DNA of 64,000 bases from the NCBI RefSeq assembly GCF_011440305.1, contig NZ_JAAOIW010000009.1, positions 246,623 to 310,622 of the forward strand, given 5' to 3'. Made by a program: the position numbers and the translations under genes. Below the pieces are notes generated by a model. It was not told the DNA's origin and searched no databases. It saw nothing but the letters and a program-made list of their open reading frames with translations. This document shows, piece after piece, positions 9,335 to 17,564 of this stretch. How positions within the stretch are numbered: position 1 is the stretch's first letter; each line of letters starts with the position of its first letter. The stretch comes from Paenibacillus agricola. Lineage in GTDB: Bacteria; Bacillota; Bacilli; Paenibacillales; NBRC-103111.

Positions 9335-11080
9335 TTATGATGTCTTTAATATTGGAATCAAAACAATGAATTCTGTTGAACCTTCTTCGCTCATAACTTG
9401 AATGGAGCCTTTATACCGGATAACCAACTGCTTGACAATATGGAGCCCTAATCCGCTGTTTCCCCCTCCGGATTTGGTCGAAAATCCGGATTCAAACATT
9501 TTGATGCGCAGTGCTTCCGGAATTTCAGGGCCTGTATTGCGTACAATGAACTGTACCTGATTGTTATAAATGCTGCCCATTACTTCAACAATCCGGTTTT
9601 CATGTTCTATTTCCATAACTGCATCAAAGGCATTGTCAATTAAGTTGCTGAGTATTTTGACGATGTCCGTAGCTCTAATTGGACTCAGCCTAAGTTCGTC
9701 CATATGTTTGAATTCATACTCACACAAAATATCAAGCGACTCCGCTTGCGTGATCTTGGCTTGCATGAGCGCAATCAGTGCCGGATCATTAATATTGATC
9801 AACTCATTGATTACCCGAATCTCACCTACGAGATCATTGGTGTATTTTTGCAGATCATCATAATGCTTCAGTGCCAAAAAGGCGTGAATGGTTTGAATAT
9901 GATTGATAAAATCATGACGTTGCTCTCTGACGGATTGAAATAACGTCTCAATATTTCCAACATAAGCCTCTTGAACATCCTGAAGAGCAAGTTCCTTGTT
10001 TCTTTTGAAAATCCATAAAGTCGCAGCCATTATAGCTAACGCAACAAGTGTACACGAACCCATAAACCAAATGGTTTTCCATAATTGTTGGTTAATAATT
10101 TTGTCGATTTCGGTATTATCAGAAGTAATTTGAATCAAAGGAATGGTAGCATAGCCGCTATATTTCATGTTATCAATATGTAACGGTGTGAACGATTTCG
10201 TTATGGATTTCCCTTGAGATTCTGTTTGGTAGAAAACGGTCTTATCCAAGGCTAAAGCTGTTTCGGCATATTTCTTTTCTTCAGGATCACGGAACCTATA
10301 AGTCCCAAATAAAACCTCCCTTTCCGAGAACCAGTTACTCGGAGCCTGATTGATCACAGGATGTTTTCGTTCCAGAAATTTGTCCGTGTTCAAAACGGAT
10401 ACTTCCAACGCCGTTTCCTGGTTATCCTTTATCAGTTTTTTAATAACGTCCTCAATACCTGTAATTTGTTGATAATTACGAAAGCTCGTGTCATGTACAA
10501 AAGGATTAATGAGATAGTTCGTCGTTCCATCGTAATAATATCCCCACTTGTTCAATTGTTCAGGGTTCGTTGTTGCTGTATCAATGGGGCCGCTCCAGAA
10601 ATGTGTCAAGGTTTGTCCCATGCCGACATTAACCTCTTCCATGTTAAACAATTGTTTAAATGCTACAAAGATCGTATCCCATCCTTTAGCGCTTACATTA
10701 ATTTCTTTAGGGTCGGAAGATTTGGCTCCAATAATATCGTCACCGGACTGTACAAACAAAGTTATCTCATCAACACCAATAATCTTTTTTAACTCTACCA
10801 GTTCTTTATTGTCTATTTGATTGATATCGGGGTTTAATCTCATTTTTGCAGCGATAGCGGCAGTTTGAAGATTGTGACCGATCATATCTTCAACAAATTT
10901 CTCTCCTTCGGCAGTTTGCTCAATATTCGTTTTAATGCTGTTAAAAAGCAAAGTCATCTTTTCCCTTTGATTTTCATTTAGCAGTTCTTTAGAATGTATA
11001 TAATACGATATATTCAAAAGAATCAAGATAATAAGAAATAATAAAGAGGTTTTTATAGGGACATGTTTCATTAATTTCAT
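9335..11080 (-). CDS. Sensor histidine kinase with Spo0B-type phosphoacceptor domain
   Basis: The chosen ATG (11080) has AGAGGATGA upstream and gives 581 residues; in-frame ATGs up to 11137 are possible. There is a TM helix at about 11-28, an extracytoplasmic sensor of about 310 residues, and a second TM at about 338-357. The phosphoacceptor box REQRHDFINHIQ (H389) is of the Spo0B/CitA/DcuS type, followed by HATPase boxes SNLIDNAFDAV, NTGPEIP and NSGLGLHIVKQL. Kinases of this class sense small ligands or signal peptides. No response regulator gene is adjacent, so it appears orphaned or works with a distant partner. Confidence 0.93.
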   Translation of the reverse strand: MKLMKHVPIKTSLLFLIILILLNISYYIHSKELLNENQREKMTLLFNSIKTNIEQTAEGEKFVEDMIGHNLQTAAIAAKMRLNPDINQIDNKELVELKKIIGVDEITLFVQSGDDIIGAKSSDPKEINVSAKGWDTIFVAFKQLFNMEEVNVGMGQTLTHFWSGPIDTATTNPEQLNKWGYYYDGTTNYLINPFVHDTSFRNYQQITGIEDVIKKLIKDNQETALEVSVLNTDKFLERKHPVINQAPSNWFSEREVLFGTYRFRDPEEKKYAETALALDKTVFYQTESQGKSITKSFTPLHIDNMKYSGYATIPLIQITSDNTEIDKIINQQLWKTIWFMGSCTLVALAIMAATLWIFKRNKELALQDVQEAYVGNIETLFQSVREQRHDFINHIQTIHAFLALKHYDDLQKYTNDLVGEIRVINELININDPALIALMQAKITQAESLDILCEYEFKHMDELRLSPIRATDIVKILSNLIDNAFDAVMEIEHENRIVEVMGSIYNNQVQFIVRNTGPEIPEALRIKMFESGFSTKSGGGNSGLGLHIVKQLVIRYKGSIQVMSEEGSTEFIVLIPILKTS

Positions 11081-11401
11081 ATGGGTCATCCTCTTCATGT
11101 AATTGCTAAACAAAAGTGGACAGAAATTGATTGTCATCGTGCATTATATCAAATTTTGTAACAAAATGATTGTTTTTGGCGAAAATTCAACACTACCGGG
11201 ACTATAGATGGACAAGTCACTTCAATTATAACAAGAATAATTCAAATTACCTAAAGACATAACAAAAAAAAGGCCGCAATTTACAGCCAAGACCTGAAGG
11301 ATATGGTTCTCTTCTTGTGAAATAGAATTAAAGATACCCGTTATTTCACAATCAACAAAGCCTGTCACCTTCAACAAATCCCGAATTTCTGGGAATGTCA
11401 T

Positions 11402-11703
11402 TTATTTAATCGTCATTCCCTTTTCCTTGACATTCCTGACGAACTGAATCGCTTCTGCTCGGGTAAGCAAATCCCGTCCTTTATATCCAGCAACTGTAGC
11501 AGATGTTTTACCATGGGAATAGCCCTTATCCAGTATATATTGACCAGCCTCGTTCGACCCCATGACCACACTGACCCATCTTTTTTTAGTGCCAGATTAT
11601 GATCCGCAGAGCTTGCCGTTATCGCTACCATTTCCGTAAGACCACTTACCTTTATAGGCTCTGCCTCAAACCAGCGATTCCTCACTATATACACACATTT
11701 CAT
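11402..11703 (-). pseudogene. Fragment of an RCC1-repeat/SLH-domain surface protein
   Basis: The first frame encodes an RCC1 repeat piece (ASSADHNLALKKDGSVWSWG). Near 11560 a different frame takes over and encodes an S-layer-homology-like C terminus (AGYKGRDLLTRAEAIQFVRN) ending at a TAA. Both parts are known together in large cell-surface proteins of Paenibacillaceae. Only the last ~100 residues survive, and the junction shifts frame. The fragment starts right at the stop of the glycosyltransferase gene. Confidence 0.65.
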
Positions 11704-13532
11704 TACCTAATGCCCAAGCTCTCAAAATACTTTCTGTTGGCAAGCACACTTGGTTCATTCGGAACAAAACCGGCTGCCTTTTCATTGTGGCGAAAGGCTT
11801 CTTCATGCTGCCCAAGCCTATCGAAGCATACGCATAGCTGTAGGTGTGGAACCCAGGTCCAACTGGAATGCTGCAGCATCGCAAAGCTATCTGTCGGTTT
11901 CTTCAGCTCAGTCGCCAGCTTGTACCAGAATATGGCTTCTTCATATTGACCTTCCTTCATATAAAGAAATCCAAGCTGGCAGCAGATTTCTGCACGTGGC
12001 AGCGCATAGACAAACGATTGCAAAGCCTTGGCTTTTGCTCCATCTACTTGCCCCAGCTCCGCTGCACAGTCTGCTGCACGGCCGCAGGCTCGTATTCGAT
12101 CCTCTACCCAACAATCAGGCCGTTGCAAAAACTGCTCGTATTTCTCAATCGCAGGTTTCCAAAGTCCGTGATCAGCAAGCTCATTGGCATAATAGAACAG
12201 ATCACGTGACGAAAAGATCTCGCCCGCCGCTTCATGCTTCTCATAAATATGTAAATTGCGATCCGAGTTGCCATGCATCCTGTCATGTGTAACACTAATA
12301 TCCGCATATTGGATGTTTCCTGCCACATGTAAATATTCGTGGACGTATCCTATCCATTGAAAATGCTTTTCCCGTTTTACCAGTCGATTTCTACGCAGGC
12401 TTGTTACCGCATTACCATATTCATCACGAGAAAGAACATAGTTCATCGAAACAGAATCCACATTCCATTCCAATTCGGCAATAAGCTCTTTTAATTTATC
12501 AGCATCTGCAGGTAAGATCACATCATCTGCATCCAGCCATAAGATATATTCTTGGGTAGCCTTACTGAAAGCGTAGTTTCTTGCTTTGGAAAAATCATTA
12601 ACCCATTCAAAATCGAATATTTGATCCGTGTACATTTGCGCGATCTGTTTCGTGGTGTCATTCGAACCCGTGTCTACGATAATAATCTCATTAACCAGCC
12701 CTCGAACACTGGACAGGCAACGTTCAAGGGTTTGCTCTTCATTTTTGACAATCATGCACAAACTTACCGTTATCGGTTTCTTCCAATTAAGCAAAGCTTG
12801 TGAAATATCTAATCCCCATTTTTCGGTCGCTTTCGCTTTATTGACATGAAGCAACTTTCCGTACCAATAGGGATCTTCCGGAAACAAATCTGGAGGTTTA
12901 CTATAGCGGACGAAACAATCCTTAGCTATATACAAACCATAACCAGACTGCATGGCATGATAACAAAAGTCATCATCCTCGAACGATTCCAATCCGAACC
13001 GCTCATCAAACCCGCCTAGCTGGTCGTATACATTCCGGCGAACAGCTAGCATTTGACTAAGAAGCCTTGTCACTTTTTGAACTTGTTCTGCATATTCCTT
13101 AATAAACATTCTAGCTACAGCACTCAACTGACCCATACTGCTAATGGGTAAGGAAATGGGAATACACTGCTCTCCACTGACATCATTGCTTACTGGACCA
13201 ACCATTCCTGCATCTGGATAACGTTTCATACAACCGGTTAACGACTTCAGCCAGCCCTTAGAGACCGTCATGTTATCACGCAAGAACACAAGCAGTTCGC
13301 CACTTGCATTGGCTGCGCCAAGATTGTAGCCTGATGCTACCCCACTTCGTTCTGGTACTGTGATCGTTGTTATCCCTTTCTTGTCCATGCTTAATAGCTC
13401 GGCTATTTCATCCGAGCCTCCATCGTTTACGACAATTAATTCGTAAGAGCCTGTAGTAGATCGCCGAATGCTCTCAAGACACTGTCCAACCATGCTAAAA
13501 TGCTGAGCCAATACTATAATGCTTGTCTTCAT
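11703..13532 (-). CDS. Two-domain family-2 glycosyltransferase with C-terminal TPR region
   Basis: The protein has 609 residues. The first GT-A domain (1-240) has SYELIVVNDGGSDE, LLVFLRDNMTVSKGW and GGFDERFGLESFEDDDFCYH. The second GT2 domain (about 255-420) has SLCMIVKNEEQTLERCLSSV and a DxD motif in YILWLDADDVI. Residues 440-600 form TPR-like helices (QLGFLYMKEGQYEEAIFWYK). Such proteins occur in Paenibacillus surface glycosylation clusters; the acceptor is unknown. The ATG follows GGAGGAGGTTTCTA. A broken copy of the same gene lies immediately upstream. Confidence 0.92.
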   Translation of the reverse strand: MKTSIIVLAQHFSMVGQCLESIRRSTTGSYELIVVNDGGSDEIAELLSMDKKGITTITVPERSGVASGYNLGAANASGELLVFLRDNMTVSKGWLKSLTGCMKRYPDAGMVGPVSNDVSGEQCIPISLPISSMGQLSAVARMFIKEYAEQVQKVTRLLSQMLAVRRNVYDQLGGFDERFGLESFEDDDFCYHAMQSGYGLYIAKDCFVRYSKPPDLFPEDPYWYGKLLHVNKAKATEKWGLDISQALLNWKKPITVSLCMIVKNEEQTLERCLSSVRGLVNEIIIVDTGSNDTTKQIAQMYTDQIFDFEWVNDFSKARNYAFSKATQEYILWLDADDVILPADADKLKELIAELEWNVDSVSMNYVLSRDEYGNAVTSLRRNRLVKREKHFQWIGYVHEYLHVAGNIQYADISVTHDRMHGNSDRNLHIYEKHEAAGEIFSSRDLFYYANELADHGLWKPAIEKYEQFLQRPDCWVEDRIRACGRAADCAAELGQVDGAKAKALQSFVYALPRAEICCQLGFLYMKEGQYEEAIFWYKLATELKKPTDSFAMLQHSSWTWVPHLQLCVCFDRLGQHEEAFRHNEKAAGFVPNEPSVLANRKYFESLGIR

Positions 13533-13566
13533 TAGAAACCTCCTCCAAGATTCATTTAAATTCCAG

Positions 13567-14366
13567 CTACGAGTTAGTTCTTACATGTGAGGCAGTACTC
13601 GTAACGATCATACATAAGCTTACTGTAACTGGCTGCTTCCAATTAAATAAGGCTTCAGTAAGATTATCCCATGCAATGGCTCTATTACGGCCTAATTGCA
13701 GAGCATACCAATTGGGAACCTCCTTTACCAAGGGAGGTGGTGCCACATATTGGACAAAGCAATCCTCGGCTACATATAATCTACATCCAGCTTGGAGAGC
13801 TCGATAACAGAGGTCATCGTCCTCGTAGCTTTCAAGGGCAAATCTTTCGTCAAATCCTCCCAATTCCAGAAATAATCCCTTATTTATAATAAATAAATTA
13901 CTGATAATTCTCGTCACTCTTCGATAACGACCTTTGTTCATAACACTTAACCCTTTAGAAACATTATTTAATTGCTCCATATTGTCACTATAAAAAGAAG
14001 TTCTTTGCCTCCCACTAATATCATTGCTTACTGGACCTACTAAAGCTGAATCACCGAATTTATCCAAAGACGCACCAAGGCTGCCCAGCCATCCCGCAGA
14101 TACAGCCATATGATCCCGGATGAACACCAAACGAGTCCCGCTCGCTATCGCCTCACCTTGGTTATAACCCTGGCTACGCCAACATATTGTGCATTGGTTA
14201 TGATCTTAATATCGTCGCTCATATTCAACCATCGGGCAATTTCTGGTGAAGCTCCATCATTGATAACAATTAATTCATAGGAACCCTCTGTGTACAACCG
14301 GATTCTAGATAAGCATTGCTTCAACAATTTTTCCTGCTGAGCCAATATAATGATACTGATCTGCAT
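13567..14366 (-). pseudogene. Decayed duplicate of the adjacent glycosyltransferase
   Basis: The first frame (14366-14145) starts MQISIIILAQQEKLLKQCLS, parallel to the intact neighbour. At about 14170-14176 a one-base loss breaks the frame; restoring it would give GYNQGEAIASGT leading into LVFIRDHMAVSAGW. The rest of domain 1 then reads well to GGFDERFALESYEDDD and NWKQPVTVSLCMIV. There it stops: the second GT domain and TPR part are deleted, right before the start of the intact copy. Confidence 0.88.
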
Positions 14367-14603
14367 AAAGCTACTTTCTAGTAATGTTTTGCTATTTCTA
14401 AAAACAACTTTAAAAACTCTTTATAAATCTACATTATTTAATAAACATATTTTACCTTAAAACTTCCGCAAGAATCCATATTATCCACATTTTTTATAAA
14501 CGATATTCAAGTAGTACTATTAAACTAAATTAGCTGAATCTGGACATGACTAGACACCTGCTAGAATCTTCTCCCATATCCATAGATCCGCTTTTCCGCA
14601 CAC

Positions 14604-14645
14604 AAAAAAAGGCTGCATTAGGAATATCCCCGCGCAGCCTTTTTG
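14604..14645. terminator. Bidirectional hairpin terminator
   Basis: AAAAAGGCTGC pairs with GCAGCCTTTTT around an 18-nt loop. It lies between the HD-domain gene, whose stop is at 14699, and the dead glycosyltransferase, and probably ends the HD gene transcript. Confidence 0.7.
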
Positions 14646-14698
14646 CAACTAGCCTATTTCACAATCCCCTTTCTCCTTCAATAGCTTGCTAGCAGATG

Positions 14699-15328
14699 TT
14701 AATGCCCTCTTGAATAACCTTCCAAAATCTCTTTTCTCGCCTTAATTAGCCATGGGTGTACAAGTTTTAATATATTGCGTTGGTCCCAAATGTGATTGAG
14801 ATATATTAATATTGCCTTATCTATGTCTAGTTTAATTACTTCTTCTCTCATTTCTTGTAAGTAAGGATGTTCTCCAGGTAATTTCCACGAGATCTTATCA
14901 GAAACAAATAATATCTTATCAGTCATATTTGAGTTTGGCTTATGGGTTGTATGAATTTCAATTGCATTTAATATCTCATCATCAGTAATTCCAAAAATAT
15001 CTTGAGCCATGTACTTTGATAATTTCTGATGTACGCTTCTATCAAATTTTTGTTCTTCCTCAAGCACTTCAATTGACAGTTTTTTGGCCATTTCCAGCAT
15101 TGTAGAGATTGGAATTACGTTACTAATATCATGTAAAAGAGCTGCAGATACGACCTTAGAAGGCTTAATTTCATACAAATTGGCTATACGATTAGCTTCC
15201 TCGGCAACCTCTAATGTATGATTTAACGTCCGTAAATCATTATTAAAATTGAAGAAAGTATGTATATCTTTACTTAAATCTCCTGTGAAAACGAGACGTC
15301 TCGTGTAACAGCTAAACATGTCATTCAT
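14699..15328 (-). CDS. HD-domain phosphohydrolase, YqeK-like
   Basis: The protein has 209 residues. The HD fold is shown by NHTLEVAEEANRIA (H37), ALLHDIS (H66, D67) and the later EIHTTHKPNSNMTDKILFVS segment, which matches the YqeK group. YqeK enzymes split diadenosine tetraphosphate symmetrically; whether this copy does so is inference. The residues after 160 differ from ordinary YqeK. It sits between two cassette-type boxes: GTTAGCAG 29 nt upstream of its start and CTGCTAGC 4-11 nt after its stop. Confidence 0.88.
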   Translation of the reverse strand: MNDMFSCYTRRLVFTGDLSKDIHTFFNFNNDLRTLNHTLEVAEEANRIANLYEIKPSKVVSAALLHDISNVIPISTMLEMAKKLSIEVLEEEQKFDRSVHQKLSKYMAQDIFGITDDEILNAIEIHTTHKPNSNMTDKILFVSDKISWKLPGEHPYLQEMREEVIKLDIDKAILIYLNHIWDQRNILKLVHPWLIKARKEILEGYSRGH

Positions 15329-15356
15329 GGTTGTTATCCTCGCTTTACATTAATTT

Positions 15357-15518
15357 CTGCTAACGTTGTTGTATTTGCAAACCCGAGAGCCTTAAAGGAG
15401 GGAAGCGGCTGGGTCCGTCAGGACTTAGGCACGCAGGGTTGTCTACTTAATCGACTTCTTCGATATCCCTCTTGCAGACCGAGGCCTTCAGACCGCTACG
15501 TAGATATGGTGTTATCCG
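15357..15518 (-). repeat. attC-like palindromic repeat, copy A (after HAD gene)
   Basis: On the minus strand it runs from CGGATAACACCATATCTACG through the shared core GGTCTGC..GTAGACAACCCTGC to ATACAACAACGTTAGCAG. Terminal TAAC and GTTA boxes and inner arms are complementary. It starts 20 nt after the HAD stop, so only a short spacer separates gene and repeat, as in integron cassettes. The 15 nt before it (GTGATTCGAAGAAGA) also precede copy C. Confidence 0.8.
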
Positions 15519-15537
15519 ATGTTGCATCTTCTTCGAA

Positions 15538-16188
15538 TCACTGGAAAAGTGCCCTTAACTTATCTGTATCTAATTCTCCAAAATCTTCTATGATTAATTC
15601 ACACCCACTCATATCTTCATTTACGTGTTTTAAGCCCTTAAATCCAATACATTTCATTCCTGCCCTCTGGGCAGCAATTTTTCCGTTATTGGAGTCCTCA
15701 ATTACAACACATTCACTTGGTCTTAAGGTTAATTTACTACTTGCATTTACATATATTTCAGGATCCGGTTTTGATAATGATACATCCTCGTCGCAAAGAC
15801 ATTTATCAAACAATCGACCAATGTTAAAGATATCCAATACAGCGTTCATTCTCTTTCTTGATGCACTTGTAGCTAAAGCGGTATGTATTTCATTTTCTTG
15901 TAGGTCTTCTAGTAACGATCTTACACCCGGTACTAAACCAATTCCTCCATACAAACTTATTTCACGATCTACATCGTACGTGTTAATTAATTCAGAAAGA
16001 TCTTGTGACAATTTGAATTCTTGTTTAACCTTTTGCCAATATTGACGTGAACTTAAACTCCCCCATCGCTTTATCTCTTCAATGGAAAGATTACAGCCAT
16101 AATTATTTGCTGTTTCATGCAAAAGTTGATAAGCAACCGAATGAGAATCTATAATAACTCCATCCATATCAAATATTACTGCTTTCAT
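15538..16188 (-). CDS. HAD-superfamily hydrolase, beta-phosphoglucomutase-like
   Basis: The ATG at 16188 has AAGGAGAG upstream; an ATG 24 bp earlier would overlap that ribosome binding site. The protein has 216 residues. Motif I is FDMDGVIIDS (nucleophile D7, acid/base D9), motif II TALATSAS, motif III the Lys in SLSKPDPEIY, motif IV VVIEDSNNG. The layout is that of beta-phosphoglucomutase or phosphatase members acting on small phosphorylated metabolites. It is the best-bounded putative cassette: GTTATCCG in front and CGGATAAC behind are exact complements. Confidence 0.92.
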   Translation of the reverse strand: MKAVIFDMDGVIIDSHSVAYQLLHETANNYGCNLSIEEIKRWGSLSSRQYWQKVKQEFKLSQDLSELINTYDVDREISLYGGIGLVPGVRSLLEDLQENEIHTALATSASRKRMNAVLDIFNIGRLFDKCLCDEDVSLSKPDPEIYVNASSKLTLRPSECVVIEDSNNGKIAAQRAGMKCIGFKGLKHVNEDMSGCELIIEDFGELDTDKLRALFQ

Positions 16189-16253
16189 TGTGTCATCTTT
16201 CTCTCCTTCCATGAAATGCTAAAGATCATTAAAAAAGTCATTATAGGAAATTT

Positions 16254-16410
16254 CGGATAACGTTGTTGTGTTCCCGACGTCTTACCGACTTAAGGCCCGA
16301 CTGGGCCTGCCGCAACGTGGTTAGGCGTGCAGGGTTGTCTTCTGAATACGCTTCCTCGAAATCCCTCTCTCAGACCAAGGCCGTTAGACCGCAGCGTAGA
16401 TAATGTACCG
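16254..16410 (-). repeat. attC-like palindromic repeat, copy B
   Basis: On the minus strand it runs from GTACATTATCTACGCTGCGG through GGTCTGAG..AGAAGACAACCCTGC to GAACACAACAACGTTATCCG. The inner arm differs from copy C on both sides, although the outer part of the stem still pairs (GTCT/AGAC). The R'-type end GTTATCCG (16261-16254) forms the start of the HAD unit. The other end is degenerate (ATTATC rather than TAAC). Confidence 0.75.
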
Positions 16411-16421
16411 CCACTTCGCTT

Positions 16422-16553
16422 TTATTCCTTAGAATCAATATCAAATATAATGAATTTATAACCTGAACCAATATTCTTTACTAATCTCATTCCAAATCGT
16501 TCTATATGTATCCAATCAAAAATCTCATCAATCCCCGCAGTGGGAACACGATC
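16422..16553 (-). pseudogene. C-terminal fragment of an unidentified protein
   Basis: A frame opening after a TAA ends with FDWIHIERFGMRLVKNIGSG followed by YKFIIFDIDSKE and a stop 12 nt before repeat copy B. It has no start codon or ribosome binding site and no recognised family. By position it would be the tail of a gene whose front has been deleted. Confidence 0.45.
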
Positions 16554-16585
16554 TTAGAAGATGTATCGGCCTACCTCGAACTACT

Positions 16586-16623
16586 TACAAAAAAATAAAA
16601 CATCAAGCTGTTAGACCTGATGT
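16586..16623 (-). terminator. Terminator after the 22-codon ORF
   Basis: On the minus strand ACATCA..TGATGT forms a hairpin followed by TTTATTTTTTT. It lies 17 nt downstream of the small ORF stop. Confidence 0.6.
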
Positions 16624-16639
16624 TGTAAAATCCAATGTT

Positions 16640-16708
16640 CTATATCACTTCGTTAAGCGTTTCTAATTTATTCTGGTTTTTTGACTTGAGAAATTCAACA
16701 AAATCCAT
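16640..16708 (-). CDS. Possible 22-residue small protein with its own signals
   Basis: ATG at 16708 is preceded by TTTGGAGGTACCACT, an excellent ribosome binding site. The frame encodes MDFVEFLKSKNQNKLETLNE-VI and stops at 16640. A TATACT -10 box lies upstream and a hairpin terminator follows. It may be a real small protein, or the intact start of a gene that lost the rest. The peptide is charged and amphipathic, with no recognised family. Confidence 0.4.
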   Translation of the reverse strand: MDFVEFLKSKNQNKLETLNEVI

Positions 16709-16736
16709 AGTGGTACCTCCAAATACTTATACATCC

Positions 16737-16766
16737 AGTATACACCAAAGTAATAAGTTTTTTAAC
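16737..16766 (-). promoter_or_regulatory. Promoter of the 22-codon ORF
   Basis: TATACT (16742-16737) is a good -10 box. The -35 region is weak (TTAAAA or GTTAAA at a 17-18 nt spacing). It lies 29 nt upstream of the ATG, inside the putative cassette, so the unit does not depend on an outside promoter. Confidence 0.5.
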
Positions 16767-16814
16767 ATTTGCTTCTTGAACTGCTCACACACATGTTATA
16801 AATCGCCGATATTT

Positions 16815-16981
16815 CTTCTAACGTTGTTGTATTCCCGAGCCCTAGAGGCTTAAGCCGCATAGCGGCGGGTCGAAGACTTATCCTCGCAGGGTTGTCTGCC
16901 TCTGATTCTACTTCTCCGAAATGCTTCAGGCAGACCAAGGTTCGGCGTAGCCGAGCCGCAGCGGGAATCCGTTGTTATCAG
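16815..16981 (-). repeat. attC-like palindromic repeat, copy C (best preserved)
   Basis: On the minus strand it runs from CTGATAACAACGGATTCCCG to CTCGGGAATACAACAACG-TTAGAAG. TAAC pairs with GTTA, a 5/8-nt asymmetric spacer follows, then ATTCCCG pairs with CGGGAAT. This matches the R''-L''..L'-R' order of attC sites. Inside are two further hairpins (TCGGCTACGCCGA; GCCGCTATGCGGC) and the shared arms GTCTGCC/GGCAGAC. Length is about 167 nt, in the range of long attC sites. Confidence 0.8.
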
Positions 16982-17007
16982 ATGCCCTTGTCTTCTTCGA
17001 ATCACTT

Positions 17008-17484
17008 TCAATTGGATTGACCATACGCAATCCATTTGTCGTATTCACGAGTTTCAAAATGGGGATCTTTGAAGTCAAAGCCGCTAATCACATGTCCACG
17101 TGACGAGACAGATACAACTCTAGCCCCTTTTGCTTTGACTAAAGCTTGCCAAAGTCTAGCTGCTAATTGGAAATGCCCAAATGGTTAGTAGCAAACTGGG
17201 ATTTGTACCCGCGGTTATCACGCGCAAGCGGCGATGCCATTATCCCAGCGCTATCGACAAGAATATGCAATGGACGGTTTGAATTAAGAAAGCGTTGGGC
17301 GAATGCATCAATGGAGGATGGATCTAAAAGATCCAATGATTCTAATTCAACTCCAGGAATACTGGAAACTGAAGCCTGAGTTTTCTCTGGTGTACGCGCT
17401 GGAATAATGACTCGCCGTCGTTCGAGGACCAAATCCTGAATGAATAGGCGTCTGTTTCGTTACTTCGTTATTATTCTTTTGCAT
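17008..17484 (-). pseudogene. Short-chain dehydrogenase/reductase, frameshifted and truncated
   Basis: The ATG at 17484 follows GGAGGAAGATACAA and starts MQKNNNEVTKQTPIHSGFGP, a typical SDR leader. The Rossmann GxxxGxG part is deleted. The following frame carries VIIPARTPEKTQASV, LESLDLLDPSSIDAFAQRF and LHILVDSAGIMASPLA. After NHLG the frame shifts again to GHFQLAARLWQALVKAKGAR and VVSVSSRG. It ends at EYDKWIAYGQSN, just at the YxxxK catalytic site, where sequence leading into repeat copy C begins. Confidence 0.85.
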
Positions 17485-17564
17485 TTGTATCTTCCTCCAT
17501 TGTTAAGAATTTTAGGAGAAATCCATTCTCTACTATTTAATGAGAGTATACTCTACGCCCCTTC

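Noticed and set aside
11750..12292. Long plus-strand frame opposite the glycosyltransferase
   Set aside because: It is the antisense shadow of a well-supported gene, with a composition unlike a real protein.
16635..16853. 72-codon plus-strand ORF
   Set aside because: It is antisense to the promoter and small ORF on the minus strand and runs into the repeat; no ribosome binding site.
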